Program-made: the position numbers and the translations under genes
From: Woeseia sp.
GTDB lineage: Bacteria; Pseudomonadota; Gammaproteobacteria; Steroidobacterales; Woeseiaceae
Reading direction: 5' to 3'
Assembly: GCA_021773015.1 (NCBI GenBank)
Contig: JAJFKW010000001.1
Span: 3,145,305 to 3,209,304, forward strand
DNA: 64,000 bases
Shown here: one piece after another, positions 52,596 to 62,104 of the stretch
Numbering within the stretch: position 1 is the first letter of the stretch
Layout of the letters: every line of letters begins with the position of its first letter
The notes under the pieces: model-generated
What the model was told of the DNA's origin: nothing
Seen by the model: the letters and a program-made list of their open reading frames with translations, nothing else
The model's database searches: none

Positions 52596-54482
52596 TCAAC
52601 AGGCTAGCTTTCCTGTTCTTGTATCAGCGGCCAAAATCGCGCCCGACTTGGCAGGAAGTGTGAGGGTGACGGTACTGTCGAGAATTGGGTAGTCGATGTC
52701 GTTCAGTATGTCTTTCACCATCTTCGTCCTCTTTCCGCAAAGCGGTACTCCGACCAATTGTGAATCCGCGCTGTTGTTCAATACCACGACGACAGTTTGT
52801 TCATCATTTTCTCGCTTATAACCATAAATACTCTGTTCATCGTCGATGATAATGCTCTCGAACGAGCCCGAGCGCAGCGCGGAATTATCTTTTCTGATTA
52901 AGATCAACTTGCTGTAATGAGAGAAAAGATCGGCGTTGACATCAACGACATCGGGTGAGCGAGTTTCACCATTCGGAAGGTAGACCTCATCTTGATACTG
53001 AATATCAGACCAAATCATTGGTTTTCGATTGTCGGGATCGTTCGCTCCCCACATGCCAACCTCATCACCGTAGTAGACCATGGGCGCACCCACATATGTC
53101 ATTTGAAAAACGACAAACAGTTTTTGTAATTGGATGTCCTCCGCCGAGGGTTTGCTCACGTCATACGCGGAATTACCGGCGGCTTGAGAGGTGTTGAAAT
53201 ACGAACCCCAGTCCCTGTAGTTACCGATGCCGCGGTTAACGATGTGGGAACCAATACGGTTTGAGTCGTGACTGCCAAACAGGTTTTGAGTTACGTAAGC
53301 CACGCCCTGAGGGTACAAATTTCTCATTTCTGCGAGCTTGGCGTCAAACTTCGTCGCATTGATGTTCATCTCCTTTGGATTGAAGAAAAATTCTGCCGCG
53401 GTAAATGCAAAGTTGTAATTCATTTCTCCGTCGAATTCATCTCCCTGCAGGTACGGTTTCGCGCCGTCTATCGTGCCAACTATTTCCGCTGTAATGTAAG
53501 CGTTCGAGTTTATGGACTTCACCAGTTTGCGCCAGGCTTTCCAGAAGTTATGGTGAACATTGAACGCGACATCCAACCGCCAGCCATCAATACCGTGTTC
53601 AATACCCTGACCTTTGGGGTTCATCCAACGTCTTGTCGCGTTAAAAATGTAATCGCGCGGCCCGGCGACGATTCCCATTTCGTCCTCCTTAAACTCTGGC
53701 AGTGACTTCACGCCAAACCAGCCTTCATAGTCAAACTCGGTGCCGTTTTCCGGATCGTCAAAGGAAAGTACGGTGAACCAGTCCTTGTACGGTGATTGTT
53801 GCTGGTTTTCTTTTAGATCTCTGAACGCGAAACTCTTGATACCCATATGATTGAATACGCCGTCAAATATCACTCGTATATTTCGCTTATGGGCCTCCTT
53901 AATAAGAGTTAATGCAAGTTCATCTGCGCTGGTCCATACCCATGAGGTCGGATCCAGAGGATTTTCGCCCGCAATCAGAGCTCGGTCGCCGTCGGGGTTC
54001 GGGCCGAAATTCGGGTCGATATGATGGTAGCTGGCGGCGTCGTACTTATGCAACGACGGTGAATCAAACACAGGATTCAGGTAAATGGCCGTAAAACCGA
54101 GCGCCTGAATATAGTCAAGTTTATCAATGACGCCTTGCAGGTCGCCGCCATAACGACGACGCAACATGTGCTTCCACAGCTCAGGATCACCATTGGCCTT
54201 CTCATAGTGCTGTAGTTCGTACCAGTCGCTGCCCCATGGGTGTATCTGCCACTGATCAGGTGGTTCACTCGGATCGGCCCCGACGATGTCCTTTATCATG
54301 GGGTCGTTACTGGGGTCGCCGTTACGAAAACGCTCTGGAAAGATTTGATACCAGATGGTTGACTCTGCCCACTGCGGGACAAAAGTTGTGCTCGGCTCGT
54401 CGTCAGTCGACTGAGAACAAGACGCCATAACAAGAATTACCGTTATTACCGCAGCCATTTGTCGCTTGGTTAATTTTTTCAT
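52596..54482 (-). CDS. Lipoprotein GH13 enzyme (neopullulanase/alpha-glucosidase type)
   Basis: A 628-residue lipoprotein (lipobox VMASC, Cys22) with a GH13 barrel. Catalytic residues are Asp304 in GWRLDVAFNV, Glu333 in TAEIVG and Asp406 in FGSHDSNR. VWTSADE and the KYDAASYHHIDPNFG region fit cyclomaltodextrinase/neopullulanase-like enzymes without the N-terminal sandwich. The coding sequence looks somewhat more AT-rich than its neighbours. It lies 81 bp after the GH31-GH13 fusion gene on the same strand with no promoter evident between, so it is likely co-transcribed with it. Confidence 0.87.
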   Translation of the reverse strand: MKKLTKRQMAAVITVILVMASCSQSTDDEPSTTFVPQWAESTIWYQIFPERFRNGDPSNDPMIKDIVGADPSEPPDQWQIHPWGSDWYELQHYEKANGDPELWKHMLRRRYGGDLQGVIDKLDYIQALGFTAIYLNPVFDSPSLHKYDAASYHHIDPNFGPNPDGDRALIAGENPLDPTSWVWTSADELALTLIKEAHKRNIRVIFDGVFNHMGIKSFAFRDLKENQQQSPYKDWFTVLSFDDPENGTEFDYEGWFGVKSLPEFKEDEMGIVAGPRDYIFNATRRWMNPKGQGIEHGIDGWRLDVAFNVHHNFWKAWRKLVKSINSNAYITAEIVGTIDGAKPYLQGDEFDGEMNYNFAFTAAEFFFNPKEMNINATKFDAKLAEMRNLYPQGVAYVTQNLFGSHDSNRIGSHIVNRGIGNYRDWGSYFNTSQAAGNSAYDVSKPSAEDIQLQKLFVVFQMTYVGAPMVYYGDEVGMWGANDPDNRKPMIWSDIQYQDEVYLPNGETRSPDVVDVNADLFSHYSKLILIRKDNSALRSGSFESIIIDDEQSIYGYKRENDEQTVVVVLNNSADSQLVGVPLCGKRTKMVKDILNDIDYPILDSTVTLTLPAKSGAILAADTRTGKLAC

Positions 54483-54563
54483 TGCTGATCCGGTTTACCT
54501 ATAGTCTTCCAACAAAATTCACGGCCTTGAATTCGATGCGTTTTCGCTGCTCTGGGTCTGGAC

Positions 54564-57500
54564 TCATTCGAGTTCATTCTGGCGATTCATCACGATTACG
54601 CCGACGCGAAACACAACAGACTCCAGCGCGTCGAGCTGAAGTTGGAAATTCCCCTTGCCACCGTCGACGATGACATCACCCTGGAGGGCGTTATAGAGTT
54701 TTTCTTCGAGCGAGTAGCGGCCGTCTGACAACTGCCACTCACTGATGATCTGCTGCGGGATCTCCAAGTTCAGAACATCAGTCCCGACATCATCGAAGTT
54801 GCTGACGACGATCAATCGTTCCTCATCCTTCCACCTGGCAAAAGAGAACAGTTGTTCGCCGTAACCAGAGTTCAAGTTCCGATTGTGGCTATGGATCTCG
54901 GCATACTCTCCCTGCATGGCAGAGTTATCAGCGCTGAAGGACAACAGCCGTGCATAGAACTCGCGTAATGCTTGCTCGTCGGCCGTCAATTTTCGACCGT
55001 CAAACTTGCCGCCGTTCATCCAGCGCTGTTGCGATGGTACGCCCCAATAGTCAAATATGGTGGTGCGGGTCGGATCTCCGAATCCCGCGTCACCATCTCC
55101 GCGTTCGCCGAGCTCCTGCGCGAAATACAGCATTGTCGGTGAACTCCCGATAAGCGCCGATACAACCATTCCGGGTTTGCCCGCAGCACCACTGCCCGCA
55201 AAAACGTCGCTCGCGATTCGTTGCTCATCGTGGTTCTCAAGAAAATGCAGCATGTGACTTTCGATGTCGGCGACGTCACTTTGTGCGGTGACAATTGCGC
55301 TGGACTCAAGTTCACCACGTGTGACCTGTCTTATCGTGTCGTACATGCCGACCTTGTCGTAGAGGTAATCCATCAGACCAAACTGTATGTAGTCGCGATA
55401 GATTGTCGGGTTATAGATTTCGGCCAGTAAGAAAGCGTTGGGGTTTACTGCCTTGATGGCAGAATTCATGTAGCTCCAAAATTCGACCGGTACCATCTCA
55501 GCCATGTCATAACGGAAACCGTCAACGCCGATACGGCTCCAATACAACGCGATGTCCCGAAATTTCTTCCAACTATCCGGCACGTTTTTATTGCGCCAGA
55601 AGTTGGCGTGCTCAGTCGGCGACCAGCGCCTGGCATCGTCGGGAAGGCGATCATACGCATAAGAGCCGTCAGGCCGAACGCCAAAGTTGATTTTGACTGT
55701 CTCGAACCAGTCATCGATTCTCGGTTGTGCAACTCGCGATCCGTTGCCCGTCCACTTGGCGGGTGACTCAATGAACTTGCCGTCAGCGAGAGCGTGCTGT
55801 TCGCGATTGAGAGGTACGTAATCGCTGGGGACGAGAAAATCTTCGCCGACAACGTAGTAGAAGTTGTTGTCGCGGGCCCATTCGACGGACGTGTCATCGC
55901 TGGTGCCGAAATCCTCGACTCCGCTTGGCTTTGAAATCGAGTTGTACCCTCGAGCGACATGATTTGGCACAATATCGATGATGACTTTCATGCCATTGTT
56001 GTGTGTTCGCCGAATCAGATCCTTGAATTCCTCAAGTCGATTCGCGGGATCGACGGCGAGGTCTGGGTTGACGTTGTAGTAGTCCTTTACGGCATACGGT
56101 GAGCCAGCGCGACCTTTGACGACGTCCGGGTCGTCATTGCTGATGCCATACTTGCTGTAATCATGCACGAGAGTGTGGTGTGGAACACCGGTGTACCAAA
56201 TATGTGAAACGCCGAGGCCGCGAATACCCTGCAGTGCCGCATCGTTGAAATCGTTGAACTTGCCGACACCGTTTTCTTCGAGCTTCCCCCACGACTTGTT
56301 GGCTGCAACTTTGTTGCCGAACAGGCGGGTGAATACCTGGTAGATCACTGGCTTGCCCATTTTTTCGGGTTGTGGATTGATCGCCAGCCGGGTCGCTGTG
56401 TGATCCCACTTAATGCGAATGGTGAGTTGCTGCTTCTTGCGATCATAGAAGGCGCGGTGCGCTTGCCTGGGTGCACGTCGCCCAAGTTTGATCAGGTCGT
56501 CACCAAATCGAATCTCATTTACATCAGAGGACCAATTGTGCACGACGATGGTCAGGTCGCGAACAGCCGGCATCCCTTGATAGTGGCCGCCGCTACGCTG
56601 CATGCTGATCGTCAAAGCTTCGCGATCTTGCTCTGACTCGAACTGCAGCAGTTCATAATTGCCGTTGTCAAGACTGTTGCGACTCGTGCCGTCATCATCG
56701 TACATCGTGCCTGACGATTGCCTGACGGACGGATCGGAGTAGTAATGTACTTGCAGTTTATCGCTTGAGTAATCGCGTGTGGTTTGTACTACATCGACCA
56801 TCGGCACGAACGAGCCCGCGCGCACGAGTACCGGGATTGTCTCCAGCGTTACCGGTATTTTGACCTTGCGGCTGCCTTCATGTCGCGTGCCGTCCCAATA
56901 GTCAAACCATGTACCAGCCGGGAGGTCGACAGACACACTGTCCAATGCAGGGGCCATCACGGGTGCGACGAGAAACGCATCGCCCCAAAGATAGGCTTTC
57001 TTTTCGTCGATCAGAGCAGGATTGTTATCATCCTCGAAGAACAACGGCCGCATGAGTGGTATGCCTGTCGTGCTGTTCTCGTATGCAAGCGTATAGTTGT
57101 ATGGCAGCAGTCGATAGCGTAGCTCAACAAAATCACGGACGATGTTGCGTGTTCTGCGGTCGTGGAAAATGGGTTCGGGCGCGATGTGTTCCTGTGCGTG
57201 CGGTCTGTATACGGGTTGGAACACACCGTATTGCAGCCAGCGAATGTACATTTCCCGGTCGAATTCCTTGCCGTCAGCGAAGCCACCGAGGTCAGAGTGG
57301 GTGTAGGCAAGCCCGAACAGACTCATTTGCAGGCTTAACTCAATCTGTGGTTTCAGCCCATCCCAGGAACGCTTTACGTCGCCTGTCCACGGCACAATGC
57401 CATAGCGTTGGGTGCCGACGAACCCCGAGCGCATCATGATCAGTGGCCGCATGTTCGGGTACGCATCTATCTGCTTTTCGTAAACCATCTTCGTCCAAAC

Positions 57501-58799
57501 ATGGCCATAGACGTTATGGATTTCGTCCCCGTTTGCCTGGATACCGACGTCGCTTAGCCAGTGCTGAGTGTCGCCTGGGTGGACTTCCGGCTCGCCGAGA
57601 TCGCCCCAGGTGGCAGCCATTCCTTGCGTAAATAACATCTCATAGGGTTTCCAGAACCACTCCCGTGCCTTTTCATCGAAGACATCAACGAGTCCGGTGT
57701 TACCGAAATAGAAATCAAAACGGCGAGGTTGACCGTCTTCGGTCTTCGCGAGTGCCCCACTTTCCACGGCGTCCTGCCATCGCTTGGACGTACTGAGGAT
57801 GAAAGGTTCAGTGACCGCTATCGTATTGATACCTTGTTGTTTGAAGTCGGCGATCATGTCGTCCGGAGTTGGAAATGCGTTTCTGTCCCAGTCGAGGTTG
57901 CCCATGTGCCCTTTGATGTCAGGGCCGAACCAATAGATATCGAGAATTACCGTGTCGAGAGGAATTTTCTGACGTTGAAATCGTTTGACGACGTCGCGCA
58001 CTTCCTTTTCACTGTGGTAACCAAACCGCGACGCGAAATTGCCGAAGGCCCAACGCGGCGGAAGCGGCTGCTTGCCGGTCACATCGGTATAGTTTCTTAT
58101 AAGGGCAGGGTAGTCGTCTCCGGCGACGACGATGTAGGCAGTTCGCCCACCCATTGCCTCAAACGTCAGCACGTTGCTTTCCGTGTGACCGATGTCGAGC
58201 CAGCCGCTCGCGGAGTTATCAAAGACGATCATGTACTTGTCAGATGACATGACGGCTGGTAATCCGTAGTACATCTGATCCGTTTCCGCCTCGTAACCGT
58301 ACGACGCTTTGTTGTACAGCGGCATTCGCCTGCCACGTCGATCCATTCCGAGTACTCGCTGTCCGCCGCCCAGGATCTTCTCATCGTCGTTCAGTCGAAA
58401 ACGAAAACCGCGGGATTCGCCGGTGGCGAAGTAACCTTCGTCTTCAGTAACAAGTGACTTGCCATCGCGTAAATAAGCAATGGTCACAGGTGACTTGTTT
58501 ACGATTGCGATTAGTCCATCGATCGCGAATGTAAGATTGGTGTCGGTTTCCGCAAGTGATATTTCGGACTTGACTCGGCTGTCAGCCAGTGCAAACGATG
58601 GAAGTTGTTCGACGTCGTCTTCCAGATAGTGAAGTTCAAAAGCGGCATCATCGATCGCCGTGATTCTCAGTTCTCCCATATCGGTCCGCACGATAAGCGT
58701 TTGTTCGGCAATTGAGTGCTCTATGTAGTTGCCGAAGTCGGCAAACGCCGCGGGTGCCAAACACACACAAAGTACCACGTTGATAACTAGTCGCCGCAT
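54564..58799 (-). CDS. GH31 alpha-glucosidase fused to GH13 amylase-like domain
   Basis: A 1411-residue exported protein (signal ending AAFAD) with two different glucosidase units. Residues about 25-800 form a complete GH31 enzyme: N-terminal sandwich, barrel with DTVILDIYWFG, nucleophile Asp400 in TWGDLGEPE, acid/base Asp474 in WTGDVKRSW, then proximal and distal sandwiches. From about residue 815 (PVIYQVFTRLFG) a full GH13 unit follows, with Asp1098 in DGFRYDMAEM, Glu1127 in LLAEIYNP and Asp1191 in FLENHDEQR. Both catalytic sets are intact. The product would hydrolyse alpha-1,4 (and perhaps alpha-1,6) bonds processively in the periplasm. Divergent from the MFS gene, with the operator between. 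Confidence 0.9.
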   Translation of the reverse strand: MRRLVINVVLCVCLAPAAFADFGNYIEHSIAEQTLIVRTDMGELRITAIDDAAFELHYLEDDVEQLPSFALADSRVKSEISLAETDTNLTFAIDGLIAIVNKSPVTIAYLRDGKSLVTEDEGYFATGESRGFRFRLNDDEKILGGGQRVLGMDRRGRRMPLYNKASYGYEAETDQMYYGLPAVMSSDKYMIVFDNSASGWLDIGHTESNVLTFEAMGGRTAYIVVAGDDYPALIRNYTDVTGKQPLPPRWAFGNFASRFGYHSEKEVRDVVKRFQRQKIPLDTVILDIYWFGPDIKGHMGNLDWDRNAFPTPDDMIADFKQQGINTIAVTEPFILSTSKRWQDAVESGALAKTEDGQPRRFDFYFGNTGLVDVFDEKAREWFWKPYEMLFTQGMAATWGDLGEPEVHPGDTQHWLSDVGIQANGDEIHNVYGHVWTKMVYEKQIDAYPNMRPLIMMRSGFVGTQRYGIVPWTGDVKRSWDGLKPQIELSLQMSLFGLAYTHSDLGGFADGKEFDREMYIRWLQYGVFQPVYRPHAQEHIAPEPIFHDRRTRNIVRDFVELRYRLLPYNYTLAYENSTTGIPLMRPLFFEDDNNPALIDEKKAYLWGDAFLVAPVMAPALDSVSVDLPAGTWFDYWDGTRHEGSRKVKIPVTLETIPVLVRAGSFVPMVDVVQTTRDYSSDKLQVHYYSDPSVRQSSGTMYDDDGTSRNSLDNGNYELLQFESEQDREALTISMQRSGGHYQGMPAVRDLTIVVHNWSSDVNEIRFGDDLIKLGRRAPRQAHRAFYDRKKQQLTIRIKWDHTATRLAINPQPEKMGKPVIYQVFTRLFGNKVAANKSWGKLEENGVGKFNDFNDAALQGIRGLGVSHIWYTGVPHHTLVHDYSKYGISNDDPDVVKGRAGSPYAVKDYYNVNPDLAVDPANRLEEFKDLIRRTHNNGMKVIIDIVPNHVARGYNSISKPSGVEDFGTSDDTSVEWARDNNFYYVVGEDFLVPSDYVPLNREQHALADGKFIESPAKWTGNGSRVAQPRIDDWFETVKINFGVRPDGSYAYDRLPDDARRWSPTEHANFWRNKNVPDSWKKFRDIALYWSRIGVDGFRYDMAEMVPVEFWSYMNSAIKAVNPNAFLLAEIYNPTIYRDYIQFGLMDYLYDKVGMYDTIRQVTRGELESSAIVTAQSDVADIESHMLHFLENHDEQRIASDVFAGSGAAGKPGMVVSALIGSSPTMLYFAQELGERGDGDAGFGDPTRTTIFDYWGVPSQQRWMNGGKFDGRKLTADEQALREFYARLLSFSADNSAMQGEYAEIHSHNRNLNSGYGEQLFSFARWKDEERLIVVSNFDDVGTDVLNLEIPQQIISEWQLSDGRYSLEEKLYNALQGDVIVDGGKGNFQLQLDALESVVFRVGVIVMNRQNELE

Positions 58800-58868
58800 A
58801 GAGGTCTGATTCCTGATACGAGTACGGAAGGTGTCATAATTTTAGTCTTTTCAATGCTTTGCCGGGAA

Positions 58869-58882
58869 TGAATACGTTTGCA
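58869..58882. promoter_or_regulatory. LacI-type operator in fusion-gene/MFS divergent promoter
   Basis: TGAATACGTTTGCA lies between the divergent GH31-GH13 and MFS genes. Its centre is 34.5 bp before an extended -10 box, TGATACAAT (hexamer 58910-58915), that precedes the MFS gene. No good -35 is seen, which fits a promoter needing an activator. Confidence 0.6.
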
Positions 58883-58940
58883 CGCGGCCGATGGTAGTCC
58901 CTGGCTTGATACAATGCCGGCAATCGGGGAGGAGAACAAA

Positions 58941-60443
58941 ATGCGAAAAAAGCCGCAGCTTAATTTTTGGCAAATCTGGAATATGTGTTTTGGATTCCTC
59001 GGAATTCAGATGGGCTTCGCTCTGCAAAACGCCAATGTTAGTCGCATCTTTCAAACACTCGGAGCGCCGATCGACGATATTCCGATCCTCTGGATCGCTG
59101 CGCCACTGACCGGTCTGATCGTACAACCGATCATCGGTTACATGAGTGACCGCACCTGGAACCGTTTGGGTCGCCGGCGCCCATATTTCCTGGTAGGCGC
59201 GATCCTTGCGTCGCTTGCATTGTTCGTAATGCCCAATTCGCCGTACCTGTGGGTAGCGGCGGGCATGCTCTGGATAATGGATGCGAGCATCAACGTTTCT
59301 ATGGAGCCATTTCGCGCATTTGTTGGTGACAATTTGCCAGAAAAACAACGGACCAGCGGCTTCGCGATGCAGACCTTTTTCATTGGCGTCGGTGCCGTGA
59401 TTGCTTCGGCGCTGCCGTGGATGATGGCGAACTGGCTAGGGATCAGCAATGAAGCGCCGGCCGGTGAGATTCCGGTCTCAGTTCGATATTCATTCTACAT
59501 CGGCGGCGCAGCTTTCCTACTGGCCGTTTCGTGGACCGTTTTTCGATCCAATGAATACTCGCCGGAAGAGCTGGCTGCCTTCGATGCTGCGCGTCCGGCA
59601 GACACTGGCGCTGAAAGTACGGCCACGCGGCCAGCGTCGAAATATCGCAAAGGCGGCATAGCCAGCCTTGTCATTGGCGCTGGGTTTTGGTTTTGGATAC
59701 TCAAGGCTGGCCTCGACAAGGAGCTCTACGTGCTGGCAGGCGGCTTTATCGTATTCGGAGTCCTACAGTTGCTGATGTCGCAGATGCAAAGCGCCAACAA
59801 AGTTGATAACGGTTTCGCTGAAATCACACATGATCTGTTTCATATGCCCAAGGTGATGAAGCAGCTCGCCGTCGTTCAATTTTTTTCGTGGTTTGCACTC
59901 TTCGCGATGTGGATTTACGGCACCGCGGCAGTTACCGCATATCACTACGGGGCAACGGAGGCAGCCGGAGCCAACTATAATGACGGTGCCGACTGGATTG
60001 GTGTGCTGTTCGCGACCTACAACGGCTTTGCGGCAATTGCCGCTATTGCGATCCCCTTCGTTGCCAACCGGCTAGGCTGTCGTATGTGTCACCTGTTCAA
60101 CCTGACGCTCGGTGGAATTGGCCTAATCAGCTTTTATTTTATCAGCGATCCCAAGATGCTTATCTTCTCAATGATCGGTGTCGGTTTTGCGTGGGCTTCG
60201 ATCTTGTCATTGCCGTACGCTTTGCTGTCGAATAACTTACCGGCTCACAAGATGGGTGTCTATATGGGCATATTCAATTTCTTCATCGTTATTCCGCAGC
60301 TAGTGGCTGCCAGCTTGTTGGGCCTGTTGCTGCGCGAGTTTTTTGATCTTCAGGCCATCTATGCGCTGATCATCGGAGGCTGCATGATGATCGTTGCAGG
60401 ATTGGCGACATTGCTGGTCGACAAGTCGGCGGAACCTGTGTGA
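58941..60443 (+). CDS. MFS sugar transporter (maltose/sucrose, GPH/SLC45-like)
   Basis: A 500-residue inner-membrane carrier with twelve predicted membrane segments. The N-terminal LNFWQIWNMCFGFLGIQMGF and the loop GYMSDRTWNRLGRRRPYF (RLGRRRP is the MFS loop 2-3 motif) are typical of the maltose/sucrose proton symporters found in starch loci of Gammaproteobacteria. A central cytoplasmic loop (about 205-255) splits the halves. The ATG at 58941 follows GGGGAGGAG. It would import maltose or glucose made by the periplasmic enzymes. It overlaps the next amylase gene by four bases. Confidence 0.88.
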   Translation: MRKKPQLNFWQIWNMCFGFLGIQMGFALQNANVSRIFQTLGAPIDDIPILWIAAPLTGLIVQPIIGYMSDRTWNRLGRRRPYFLVGAILASLALFVMPNSPYLWVAAGMLWIMDASINVSMEPFRAFVGDNLPEKQRTSGFAMQTFFIGVGAVIASALPWMMANWLGISNEAPAGEIPVSVRYSFYIGGAAFLLAVSWTVFRSNEYSPEELAAFDAARPADTGAESTATRPASKYRKGGIASLVIGAGFWFWILKAGLDKELYVLAGGFIVFGVLQLLMSQMQSANKVDNGFAEITHDLFHMPKVMKQLAVVQFFSWFALFAMWIYGTAAVTAYHYGATEAAGANYNDGADWIGVLFATYNGFAAIAAIAIPFVANRLGCRMCHLFNLTLGGIGLISFYFISDPKMLIFSMIGVGFAWASILSLPYALLSNNLPAHKMGVYMGIFNFFIVIPQLVAASLLGLLLREFFDLQAIYALIIGGCMMIVAGLATLLVDKSAEPV

Positions 60444-62104
60444 TCAGGAGCTACCTGTTTTTGGCCGCAACAATATGCTTTGCGGCATGCTCCCCGTCGA
60501 GTGATTCAGCGAGGCAGCCTGAAGAGTACTACGGCACGTTGGAGCCATTTGCGTCCGAGGCGGTTTACTTCATCGTGACTGACCGGTTCGTCGACGGTGA
60601 TCCTTCCAACAATTACCTAGATCAAGGCGGCGAGGAATTCGGCACTTTTGATCGTGCCATACATTTGCCCGATTCGCTGCCAGCCAATATCGGTTACCTC
60701 GGTGGTGATTTTAAGGGGGTCCTCAACAACGCGAACTACATCGCCGACATGGGCTTTACCGCCATTTGGTTGACACCCATCGTCGACAACCCTGACGAAG
60801 CATTCACCGGTGGTGCCGCGCCAGGTGAGGGTGGGTCTAACGACAAAGGCAAAACGGGTTATCACGGATACTGGGGTGTGAATTTTTTCGAGTTGGACGA
60901 GCACTTGCCGTCGGAGGGTCTCGACTTCCGAGAGCTGGCACAACGTTTGCGAAGTGACTATCAAATTAAGTTAGTTCTTGACGTCGTCTGTAATCATGGT
61001 TCTCCGTCTTTTTCGATGCCGATTGACCAACCAAAATACGGCGAACTCTATGATGTCGACGGTACGCTCATCGCCGATCATGGAAATTTTCATCCAACCG
61101 AACTCGATGCCGACAACCCGCTGCATGCCATGTATAGAAACGAGCCTGACCTGGCCGAATTATCGGATTTGAATTTCGATAATCCAGCGGTTCTCGAATA
61201 TTGCATCGCAGCTCATTCCAAATGGGTAGATCAGGGCGCCGAAGCGATTCGAATCGATACGATTAAGCACATGCCACACTCATTCTGGAAAGCGTTCTCC
61301 GACGGCATTCGCGAGGAACGACCGGACTTCTTTATGTTTGCCGAGGCCTGGACTTTCGACGCAGAGTTGTTGGCGGAATACACCTATCCTCAAAACGGTG
61401 GCATCAGCGTTCTGGATTTTCCGGGCAGAGAAGCGATGGTCGAAGTTTTCGGAATTAGCGGTGGTTCGTACGCCGACTTGCTTGACTACTTGCAGGTCGA
61501 TAGTGGCATTTATCAGAATCCGTATGAACTCATGACTTTCTATGACAATCATGACATGAGCAGGATCGATGCTGATGAGTCAGGCTTCATCGACGCGAAC
61601 AACTGGTTGTTCACGAGCCGTGGTATACCTGTTGTCTACTACGGGTCGGAGATCGCTTTTCGAGCAGGTGCCGATCAACACGGCGGTAATCGCGACTATT
61701 TCGGCCAGGAAAATATAGACTTTGCACAGACTCATCCGATTCGAAGTGCGCTCACCGATATTGCGACCATTCGCAAGAATTCAGTTGCTCTGCAGCGAGG
61801 GTTGCAACTGAATGTTGATCTGTCAGACGACACCGCGGTGTTCTACAGAGTATTCCAGCTCGATAGTGTCAATCAGACTGCACTAGTCATGCTGAATAAG
61901 TCTGGCAATGCAGTGACGATGGACGCGGTGGACTGGCTATTTGGCACTGTTTGGCGTGATGCGGCGACCGGAGAAGCGTTGGCTGGCAATCTCATATTGG
62001 TTCCGGCTCACGGTGTGCGCGTTTTGACTACTGACGCCGCATTCTCGCACGCCGAACGGCAGGCAGTATTGGCTGATTTGCAGCTAAAGGCACGCCGCGA
62101 CTAG
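60440..62104 (+). CDS. Lipoprotein alpha-amylase family protein (GH13)
   Basis: A 554-residue lipoprotein (lipobox CFAAC, Cys17) with a GH13 barrel. Catalytic residues are Asp273 in AIRIDTIKHM, Glu302 in FAEAWTF and Asp372 in FYDNHDMSR. YHGYWGVNFFELDEH and VVCNHGSPS resemble secreted amylases and CGTase-type barrels. It lacks any visible starch-binding domain. GTG start overlapping the MFS stop indicates a coupled pair of enzyme and importer. The 3' end overlaps the convergent LacI-type gene by four bases. Confidence 0.88.
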   Translation: MIRSYLFLAATICFAACSPSSDSARQPEEYYGTLEPFASEAVYFIVTDRFVDGDPSNNYLDQGGEEFGTFDRAIHLPDSLPANIGYLGGDFKGVLNNANYIADMGFTAIWLTPIVDNPDEAFTGGAAPGEGGSNDKGKTGYHGYWGVNFFELDEHLPSEGLDFRELAQRLRSDYQIKLVLDVVCNHGSPSFSMPIDQPKYGELYDVDGTLIADHGNFHPTELDADNPLHAMYRNEPDLAELSDLNFDNPAVLEYCIAAHSKWVDQGAEAIRIDTIKHMPHSFWKAFSDGIREERPDFFMFAEAWTFDAELLAEYTYPQNGGISVLDFPGREAMVEVFGISGGSYADLLDYLQVDSGIYQNPYELMTFYDNHDMSRIDADESGFIDANNWLFTSRGIPVVYYGSEIAFRAGADQHGGNRDYFGQENIDFAQTHPIRSALTDIATIRKNSVALQRGLQLNVDLSDDTAVFYRVFQLDSVNQTALVMLNKSGNAVTMDAVDWLFGTVWRDAATGEALAGNLILVPAHGVRVLTTDAAFSHAERQAVLADLQLKARRD

